A stretch of 64,000 bases of DNA from QVMG01 sp032073245 (GTDB taxonomy: Bacteria > Bacteroidota > Bacteroidia > Bacteroidales > Tannerellaceae). Position numbers and translations under genes: made by a program. The stretch is taken from NCBI GenBank assembly GCA_032073245.1, contig DAMANX010000002.1:1-64000 (forward strand), in the 5' to 3' direction. Below, piece by piece: positions 57,853 to 64,000 of the stretch. Each line of letters starts with the position of its first letter. Positions within the stretch are counted from its first letter, which is position 1. The notes beneath the pieces are model-generated. The model did not search any database. It was not told the origin of the DNA and saw only the letters and a program-made list of their open reading frames with translations.

Positions 57853-59679
57853 ATGAATTTACCAAACGGATATCTTCTTCAAAATAGTAAATATCGTCTT
57901 ACTCATGTAGTTGGTCAAGGAGGCTTTGGTATAACCTACAAAGGTGTATGGTTTACAGAGGTCAAAGGGGCATTGGGTACAGTTAAGACGGAAGTGCCGA
58001 TAGCAATCAAAGAATATTTTTTCAAAGATTATTGCTACCGGGATAAGGATTCGTATGCCGTTAGAGTTCATTCGGAAACCGGAAAAAACCTTTTCGATAA
58101 GTTCAAAGAAAAGCTTATAAAAGAAGCCCGTATTCTCTCAGATGTACATCATCCTAATATTGTCAATGTATTGGAGGTTTTTGAAGAAAACAATACTGCC
58201 TACATTGCAATGGAATATATTTCAGGGTTATCGCTGAAAGAGATGATGGAAAGGGAAGGTACACTTCCGGAAGAAAAAGTTTTGAAATATATACATCAGA
58301 TAGGAGAAGCTTTACAATTTGTTCATGATAATAATATCATACATCTGGATGTTAAACCCAGTAATATTTTAATTGATAGAAGGGATAATGCACGGCTTAT
58401 CGATTTTGGAGTGAGTAAGCGATATGATACTCCGGAAGAGCATGAGACCAGTACTACCATGCTAACACTTTCGAAAGGGTTTGCGTCTATAGAACAATAT
58501 GATAACGAAGGAACACTCAGTTTCTCACCCTATCCGGATATATATTCTTTGGGTGCAACTATGTACAATTTGTTGACAGCAAAAATACCAACAGAATCTA
58601 TTCTCCGGGCTACACGCCCTCTTGCTAAACCCACCGAATTAAACCCTGCTATTTCAGAAAAGACAGAAAATGTTATTCTACAAGCTATGGAGGTCGTTGC
58701 CACCGACCGGTTTGCAACAGTCCGTGATATGTTGGATGCATTAGATAAACCAACGTATGAAGAAACTGAAGAAGTAGTAGAAAACAGACAAAGAGAAATA
58801 TCCACGGGGGAGGAAAATACAACGCTTCTTTATCAGTCAACAAATAAAAAACTTCCTATTGATCCTTTAGAGGAGCAGACATTGTTGAATGTGAAGGAGG
58901 AAGACTTTGTTCCCCCTGCTCGCAAAAAGAAGCGGGTTTATATGATTATTTCTCTTATAACACTTGCTTTAGTTGCTTCTGCGATAACCATTGTCTATTA
59001 TTCGAATAAACAACCGGTTGTTATTCCAGATCCTATAGTAAATGTTCCTGATAATAATAAATCATTAAATCCAACTATAGAGGAAGATAATGAAACGGAA
59101 CAAAAGCAAAACCCGAAAGAAGAAAATAATACAACTCCAAACATATCACAACCAGTTGAAAATAATTTGCCTCCGGCAGTAACAAATAATGACAGACCGG
59201 TAAATGAAGGAAACCGAGGTGAAAATATTATTGTTTCCAATGAATTACCGACACAAATAAGTCCTTCTACAGAGGAGCTGGAAGCAACTTATAATAATCT
59301 TATTGCATCAGGTAATGAGAAGATGTCACTATCTGATTATGGAGGAGCAAAAACAGACTTCAGGAAAGCCTATGATCTTTTTCCAAAAGATGAACTATTG
59401 AACCGGATAATTGAAGCGGATAATCTGGAAAAAGAAAAGCTGGTTACCCAAAGGAAAGCTCAATATGAACTAATGATGCCTTTAGGTAATCTAACTGTTG
59501 TTAATAAAATATCTTCAGGGCTTTTTGGAGCCATTGATGATAATGGAATAGAACAGATACCTTGTATATATACGTTATCGGATAAATTGGAAGATGGCCG
59601 TGCTTTTCTTCGTGAAGATAGCCTTTGGGATATCTACAATAATGAGGGAAAACTAATTAGTCAAGGTGTAGTATTATAA
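57853..59679 (+). CDS. transmembrane Ser/Thr protein kinase
   Basis: 608 residues from the ATG at 57853 (MNLPNGYLLQNSKYRL; an in-frame TTG at 57823 is less likely). Gly-rich loop GQGGFG at 21-26, Lys53, Glu91, catalytic HLDVKPSN at 164-171 (not RD), DFG at 184-186. A membrane helix at about 361-383 follows. The Asn/Glu/Pro-rich periplasmic linker leads to a TPR-like segment (about 470-530) and a short WG-like region (GLFGAIDDNGIEQIPCIYTL). So an extracytoplasmic sensor controls a cytoplasmic kinase. Confidence 0.92.
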   Translation: MNLPNGYLLQNSKYRLTHVVGQGGFGITYKGVWFTEVKGALGTVKTEVPIAIKEYFFKDYCYRDKDSYAVRVHSETGKNLFDKFKEKLIKEARILSDVHHPNIVNVLEVFEENNTAYIAMEYISGLSLKEMMEREGTLPEEKVLKYIHQIGEALQFVHDNNIIHLDVKPSNILIDRRDNARLIDFGVSKRYDTPEEHETSTTMLTLSKGFASIEQYDNEGTLSFSPYPDIYSLGATMYNLLTAKIPTESILRATRPLAKPTELNPAISEKTENVILQAMEVVATDRFATVRDMLDALDKPTYEETEEVVENRQREISTGEENTTLLYQSTNKKLPIDPLEEQTLLNVKEEDFVPPARKKKRVYMIISLITLALVASAITIVYYSNKQPVVIPDPIVNVPDNNKSLNPTIEEDNETEQKQNPKEENNTTPNISQPVENNLPPAVTNNDRPVNEGNRGENIIVSNELPTQISPSTEELEATYNNLIASGNEKMSLSDYGGAKTDFRKAYDLFPKDELLNRIIEADNLEKEKLVTQRKAQYELMMPLGNLTVVNKISSGLFGAIDDNGIEQIPCIYTLSDKLEDGRAFLREDSLWDIYNNEGKLISQGVVL

Positions 59680-59690
59680 TAAATACGTTT

Positions 59691-60632
59691 ATGAAAAAAA
59701 TCTATATATTGTTGATGTTCATTATGCTTTCATTAAGTATGACGGCACAGCAATATGCTACATATAATCAAAAGGGTGATGAAGCAATGAAACGCCAGAA
59801 TTATACCAGCGCCCGAATGTGGTATAGTGAAGGTTTGGAATATTGTGATATCTATAGTATTGAACAACTTACTAAAATATGGTTGGAAAATGAGAATATG
59901 CGTTTTACAATGCGTAATTTAATGACCCGTTGCCTGGATTGCTTAAATGATAAAGCAAAAGAAAATGATTTGCCAGCTATAAAAGCTCTTATAACTTATT
60001 ATACGGAAGGTATAGGAGGTTCGGCTAGTGAAGAGGTTGCCTCTTATTGGAATAATAGATTGAATGAGTTACAATCTCCTCCACAAATAGATGGCAATTC
60101 AACTAAAACCTCACAAGAGAGAATGAAATTCTTTATAGGTTATGCTTTTTCTACGGAAATGCCTTATGGTATTACCTTAGGTGGTATACAAGAAAAATTT
60201 GGTTGGTATGTACGGCTACGTAGCAATTTTTCTTTTCAGAATTCTAGTTTAGAATGTGCGCTTAAAGATGGCCTAAGTGTGATTACTAATCCACAGGTTA
60301 ATAAAGCTTATCAGGCTGACGATACTCGCTCAAACAAGAAAAATTCAATAAGCGGAACAGCAGGATTTATCTATAAGAGTACTTCCTGGTTATCAACCTC
60401 TATTGGAGTAGGATATGGTGAACGTGCGCTTTTATCCCCTTTTATTGAAAGAGATAAAACTAACGGAACAGAGGAGGCTATCTGGTGTCGTAATCAAACC
60501 TATTCTTCTAAAGGTATTGTTGCAGAAGTGGATGCTATTCTACATTATAAAAACTATTTCCTAAGCGTAGGGTGTCATACTATAAACTTCGATTATGTGG
60601 ATTTGAATGCTGGTATTGGCATATTTTTTTAA
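59691..60632 (+). CDS. exported TPR protein with predicted outer-membrane barrel
   Basis: 313 residues with a signal peptide (about 1-19, ending MTAQ). A TPR/SEL1-like region (about 22-130; QKGDEAMKRQNYTSARMWYS) is followed by alternating beta strands (GYAFSTEMPYGITLGGIQ, STSIGVGYGERALL) that end in Phe-Phe, a barrel-like ending. Outer-membrane location is inferred. It starts 11 bases after the kinase and may bind the kinase's periplasmic part. Confidence 0.78.
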   Translation: MKKIYILLMFIMLSLSMTAQQYATYNQKGDEAMKRQNYTSARMWYSEGLEYCDIYSIEQLTKIWLENENMRFTMRNLMTRCLDCLNDKAKENDLPAIKALITYYTEGIGGSASEEVASYWNNRLNELQSPPQIDGNSTKTSQERMKFFIGYAFSTEMPYGITLGGIQEKFGWYVRLRSNFSFQNSSLECALKDGLSVITNPQVNKAYQADDTRSNKKNSISGTAGFIYKSTSWLSTSIGVGYGERALLSPFIERDKTNGTEEAIWCRNQTYSSKGIVAEVDAILHYKNYFLSVGCHTINFDYVDLNAGIGIFF

Positions 60633-60642
60633 AAAGAGAAAA

Positions 60643-62886
60643 ATGAAATATATATATTCTACACTATTTGTTGGTTGGCTTCTATTCCTTCTTACAGGAT
60701 GTGCTGAAGATCCCAAAATGCCAAATAATATCATTAATGCTGATCCACCGGAAGTTGAAACATCTCCGATCGCTCCGGAAGACATTAAGGTAACAGAAGT
60801 AACCGTTTCAGGTGTTGTAAAAAATGAGAATGGTAGCCCTGTCATAGAAAGAGGTTTTGTCTGGTATGATAATATAGGTTTAACAAGAGATAGTTCTTCT
60901 CAAGTGACCTATGATGAAGAAACCAAGATATTTAAGTATACTATCAAGGGATTAATAAGTGATCAGGAATATAATTTAAGAGCGTATGCCCGGAATGCAG
61001 CAGGTCTTAATTATGCTACTAACGAACTTACATTTATTACAAATCCCGGGGTTGCACATATAGAAACATCCGATCCTATTGAAGCGCAATCAACATCAGC
61101 ATTAGTTGCAGGAAAAATAACTTATAAAGGAGAAGGAGAAATTCTGAAAAGAGGTATTTATTATTCCTTACATCCTTTTAGTCAAAATACTGCAATTGAT
61201 ACTGTGATAAGTGAAATGAAAACGGATTCATTCACCTGTAATATTACAAATTTACTCAAAGATACAACTTATTATTACAGAGCTTTTGCGGAGAATGGTT
61301 ATGGTATTGCTAAAGGAGGAGAAAAGACCTTTAAAACAACTGATGGAAAGCCACAGATTTTATCATTTGGTATAGAAAATATAACAACTGAAAAGGTTAC
61401 GTTAACAGCGGAAGTGAAAAGCAATGAAGACAATGCACCTGTTACCATTCGTGGATTCTGTTATGGACCATACGAATTACCAGAAATAGGAGGAGATGGG
61501 GTGAAGGATGTAGAGCAAGGTTCCGGAAATGGAGGTTACTCATACGACATTACTGATCTTGAACCACAAAGAGAATATTTTGCCAGAGCTTATGCATTTA
61601 ATGAAAATGGAATACAATACAGTAAACAACACTCTTTTATTCTAAAGAGTAATCTGGCAACTATAAAAACTATTAAACCAGAACCTTCCGATTTCAGAAA
61701 TGGAGCAGTAAATGTCAGTGGAAGTATTTTATCACAAGGAGAAGGTAGTATTCAGGAGGCAGGTTTTCTTTGGTCGACTATCATGGATCCGACAATAGAG
61801 ATGGCTGATGGAAAAACTGTTTGGTATAATAATGTGTGGGATGGAAAGAATCTTAATCCTACTTATCTGATTTCAGGTTTATCCGGATCTACCTTGTATT
61901 ATTTGAGAACTTATGTAAGAAATGATTTCGGAACATCTTATGGTAAAACGGAGTATATGTTAACTCCTGATATCTTCACTCCTGTTGTTTCATTTAATGG
62001 AAATATTCATGTACCGGGTTCCGGTTCCTATATGCGCGAGAAGAAATCAGGCTATTTAATGGGAGGGGAGGATAGTAATAATTCACCAACTGATCAAACA
62101 TGGGAATTCGATACATCAACGAATAGATGGCAACGACGAGGCCAGCTTCCTGGAAAAAGAAGTTGGATGGCCGTTGCTAATACAACAACAGCTATTTTCC
62201 TTTTTGGAGGATTGGATGAAAACAAGCAACCCCGGAAAGAAGTATTTTATTGGACAATGTCAGAAGGAAATGACACCTGGCAGGTCTCAAATAACGCCGG
62301 CCCTCAACCAACATTTAGTTCTTTTGGTTGTCTAGGGAATGGTATGATTGTAATTGGAGGTGTACAACAAAATTCTATGGGTGTGAATGACTCAATTGTA
62401 GCGAACGTATGGGAATTAGGCTTTATCAACAACCTTAATTGGGATCAGAAACCGGAATTTCCTGAACCTCAATATGGGGGAGTGGCTATTCCTGCTACTC
62501 TTAATGGCAAGAAAACTATTTTTGCAGGTCTGGGTAAGAACGCTATAGGGATAGAATCCAGTACAAATAACTTCTGGGCCTCTTCTGATAACGCAGTGAC
62601 CTGGCAACAAAAGAAGACGATGCCTGGAAATGCAATAGCGAAAGCAGGAGTATTGCTCGACACTGGCAGTAGCATTACAACCAAATATATTTACATAATA
62701 GATAGTCAGGGATATATCCGTAGATATGATATCTGGGAAGATGAATGGGTCACTAAGTCACGTCTACCGGCTGGTAGCAGAGAAGTACATTGTATGTACT
62801 CTGATGAGACGGGAAAATATATTTATATTGGATTGGGAGATAATGCCAATCAATTGATGATTTATGATCCCTCCTGGGATAATTGA
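60643..62886 (+). CDS. surface lipoprotein with FN3-like repeats and kelch-type propeller
   Basis: 747 residues from the ATG at 60643, the first Met before a lipoprotein signal with lipobox LTGC (a start at 60607 is unlikely). At least four repeats of FN3-like type in the first 450 residues contain similar sequence: ERGFVWYD, LKRGIYYSL, IRGFCYGPY and EAGFLWST, each followed by a YxLRAYARN-like end. The C-terminal part (about 460-747) has kelch-like blades (TWEFDTSTNRWQRRGQLPGK, then AIFLFGG). Likely surface-exposed, ligand unknown. Last gene of the signalling cluster. Confidence 0.85.
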   Translation: MKYIYSTLFVGWLLFLLTGCAEDPKMPNNIINADPPEVETSPIAPEDIKVTEVTVSGVVKNENGSPVIERGFVWYDNIGLTRDSSSQVTYDEETKIFKYTIKGLISDQEYNLRAYARNAAGLNYATNELTFITNPGVAHIETSDPIEAQSTSALVAGKITYKGEGEILKRGIYYSLHPFSQNTAIDTVISEMKTDSFTCNITNLLKDTTYYYRAFAENGYGIAKGGEKTFKTTDGKPQILSFGIENITTEKVTLTAEVKSNEDNAPVTIRGFCYGPYELPEIGGDGVKDVEQGSGNGGYSYDITDLEPQREYFARAYAFNENGIQYSKQHSFILKSNLATIKTIKPEPSDFRNGAVNVSGSILSQGEGSIQEAGFLWSTIMDPTIEMADGKTVWYNNVWDGKNLNPTYLISGLSGSTLYYLRTYVRNDFGTSYGKTEYMLTPDIFTPVVSFNGNIHVPGSGSYMREKKSGYLMGGEDSNNSPTDQTWEFDTSTNRWQRRGQLPGKRSWMAVANTTTAIFLFGGLDENKQPRKEVFYWTMSEGNDTWQVSNNAGPQPTFSSFGCLGNGMIVIGGVQQNSMGVNDSIVANVWELGFINNLNWDQKPEFPEPQYGGVAIPATLNGKKTIFAGLGKNAIGIESSTNNFWASSDNAVTWQQKKTMPGNAIAKAGVLLDTGSSITTKYIYIIDSQGYIRRYDIWEDEWVTKSRLPAGSREVHCMYSDETGKYIYIGLGDNANQLMIYDPSWDN

Positions 62887-62888
62887 TT

Positions 62889-63776
62889 ATGAAGAGAGCA
62901 GATATATTTGAACATATACAACACAACGTTGAGAAACTTTCAGCTACTGATTTACCGGAATATCAATATATTCCGGTGCATCAAAAGCCATCCCCCTCTG
63001 TGGATTCATTAAAAGAGATTATGCAACTACTTCGCCTTGTTATTTTTCCGGGTTTTTTCGGAACGACAAGAGAAGCGCAACCAGATTCTATAAAATATTA
63101 TACTGGAGTTTATCTGGAGAAAATATATGACCTTTTACAGGAACAGCTCTATAGGGGACTTTGCTTTGAATCGGAGGCCTGTTGTGATTCGAGAGATAGA
63201 GCATCGGAAATAGCCATTGCATTTATCAATGAAATACCTCAGATAAAATGCTTGTTATCTACAGATATAAAGGCTATGCTTGATGGAGATCCCGCGGCAA
63301 ATAGTGTAAGTGAAATAATATTCTCATATCCCGGAACATTGGCCATATTTTATCAAAGAGTTGCTCATTCCCTTTTACGGTTAGGGGTTCCTGTTATTCC
63401 ACGAATAATTACAGAAATGGCCCATTCCCAAACAGGGATTGATATCCACCCAGGAGCTCAGATTGGAGAGTATTTTAGTATTGATCATGGAACAGGGATC
63501 GTTATTGGTGAAACGACTATTATCGGTAAGCATGTTCGGTTATATCAAGGGGTTACCTTGGGAGCAAAGAGTTTTACTTTAGATGAAGAAGGGCTGCCTA
63601 TGAATGTACCTCGCCATCCGGTTATTGAAGATGATGTCACTATTTATTCCAATGCTTCTGTGCTGGGACGGATTACTATAGGAAAAGGTTCTGTTATTGG
63701 TGGTAATATATGGTTGACTCATGATGTTGCTCCTTATTCGAAGGTACTCCAATCACGTACTGTAGAAAATAAATGA
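62889..63776 (+). CDS. cysE: serine O-acetyltransferase
   Basis: 295 residues from the ATG at 62889, three bases past the previous stop (an overlapping TTG at 62883 is less likely). The N-terminal helical domain is followed by a left-handed hexapeptide-repeat helix: GIDIHPGAQIGEYFSIDHGT, GIVIGETTIIG and the catalytic His region HPVIEDDVTIYSNASVLG. It makes O-acetylserine for cysteine synthesis. It is the long EpsC-type with extended N-terminus. The tight spacing to the lipoprotein gene suggests cotranscription, though function is unrelated. Confidence 0.93.
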   Translation: MKRADIFEHIQHNVEKLSATDLPEYQYIPVHQKPSPSVDSLKEIMQLLRLVIFPGFFGTTREAQPDSIKYYTGVYLEKIYDLLQEQLYRGLCFESEACCDSRDRASEIAIAFINEIPQIKCLLSTDIKAMLDGDPAANSVSEIIFSYPGTLAIFYQRVAHSLLRLGVPVIPRIITEMAHSQTGIDIHPGAQIGEYFSIDHGTGIVIGETTIIGKHVRLYQGVTLGAKSFTLDEEGLPMNVPRHPVIEDDVTIYSNASVLGRITIGKGSVIGGNIWLTHDVAPYSKVLQSRTVENK

Positions 63777-63911
63777 TTTACTTTTTGACACTGAAATGAT
63801 ACTCATTCCTCTTCTTTATGAGTTTCAAGCTTTCATTTATTGCGCATATTAATCGTTTGTTTATCTTATTATTTTTTTAGTCTAAAACTATGCTAAGTAA
63901 AAAAGATATTG

Positions 63912-63919
63912 TAAGTTTG
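63912..63919 (+). promoter_or_regulatory. -7 box (TAAGTTTG) for the gene at the window end
   Basis: Exact TAnnTTTG match 52 bp upstream of the ATG at 63972. Confidence 0.6.
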
Positions 63920-63920
63920 T

Positions 63921-63948
63921 AACTATCACAATGAGAATACTGATAGTT
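63921..63948 (+). other. 8-bp stem-loop at the start of the leader
   Basis: AACTATCA (63921-63928) pairs perfectly with TGATAGTT (63941-63948) around a 12-nt loop. It would lie near the 5' end of the transcript, where it could stabilise the mRNA. Confidence 0.5.
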
Positions 63949-63971
63949 AACACCTTAAATGACATCCTACC

Positions 63972-64000
63972 ATGAGCAAAGTAAAGACATTGGATGATCT
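63972..64000 (+). CDS. start of an unidentified gene, cut by the window edge
   Basis: ATG at 63972 opens a frame reading MSKVKTLDD that runs off the window. The promoter and leader upstream support it as a real start. Nine residues are too few for identification. Confidence 0.55.

Noticed and set aside
55455..59679. Type VI secretion regulatory locus (FHA, PP2C, kinase)
   Set aside because: No Tss structural genes occur in the window; the neighbours are LytTR, TPR/barrel and kelch-type proteins.

Overview
The window is AT-rich chromosomal DNA of a Bacteroidales (Bacteroidota) bacterium. Evidence: many genes are preceded by the Bacteroidota -7 box TAnnTTTG, most starts lack a Shine-Dalgarno sequence, and family-typical genes are present (serine palmitoyltransferase, a type 9 secretion plug-like protein, a complete Na+-NQR operon, short-form AMP nucleosidase, PldA, membrane MutS-like protein). 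The genus cannot be fixed from sequence alone; Tannerellaceae or Dysgonomonadaceae is a guess. I saw no rRNA, tRNA, CRISPR, transposase or phage genes. Where a -7 box falls inside or just before an extended ORF, I moved the start downstream to the first sensible codon.

Layout. 0-10 kb: a small unknown protein, an esterase, a TPR protein, lepA, an MscS-type channel, an M48 lipoprotein protease, a membrane MutS-like ATPase. 9.8-16.5 kb: a lipid block (pldA, serine palmitoyltransferase, lipid kinase), a tRNA methylase and lon. 16.8-25.8 kb: a beta-propeller lipoprotein, fabD, tatAC, corA, dnaB, an EamA transporter, the plug-like protein. 26-31.8 kb: nqrABCDEF. 32-41.9 kb: an HsdR-N-like nuclease-fold protein, amn, holA, an XRE regulator, pyrK-pyrD, xth, mgtC-like, serB and a Dabb protein. 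42-44.1 kb: a thioredoxin-fold protein lacking its active-site cysteines and an aminopeptidase P. 44.3-48.1 kb: a tightly overlapping six-gene module around an [FeFe]-hydrogenase-like iron-sulfur protein with two DRTGG proteins, two GHKL ATPases and a PHP phosphoesterase. 48.4-54.2 kb: mltF, rlmD, ppdK. 55-62.9 kb: an eight-gene phospho-signalling cluster (LytTR, FHA with zinc ribbon, an Asp-rich 80-residue protein, zinc ribbon with FHA, PP2C, Ser/Thr kinase, TPR/beta-barrel protein, kelch-like lipoprotein). 62.9-64 kb: serine acetyltransferase and the start of another gene.

The most unusual signal is non-coding. Four intergenic regions (about 16.6, 24.3, 38.0 and 54.6 kb) each hold three or four short palindromes whose centres are exactly 22 bp apart. 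The palindrome differs between sites (TATnnATA at two, ACAnnTGT at two) but the 22-bp pitch does not. Two of the four lie between convergent genes, so they are not ordinary promoter operators. Two lie between or inside larger inverted repeats. The window also carries several dispersed inverted-repeat families (ACACAGAG-type, GACAGGGC-type, and an 86-bp perfect inverted repeat at 48.1-48.4 kb). Together with the hydrogenase-like module and the phospho-signalling cluster, these are the best candidates for undescribed biology here.
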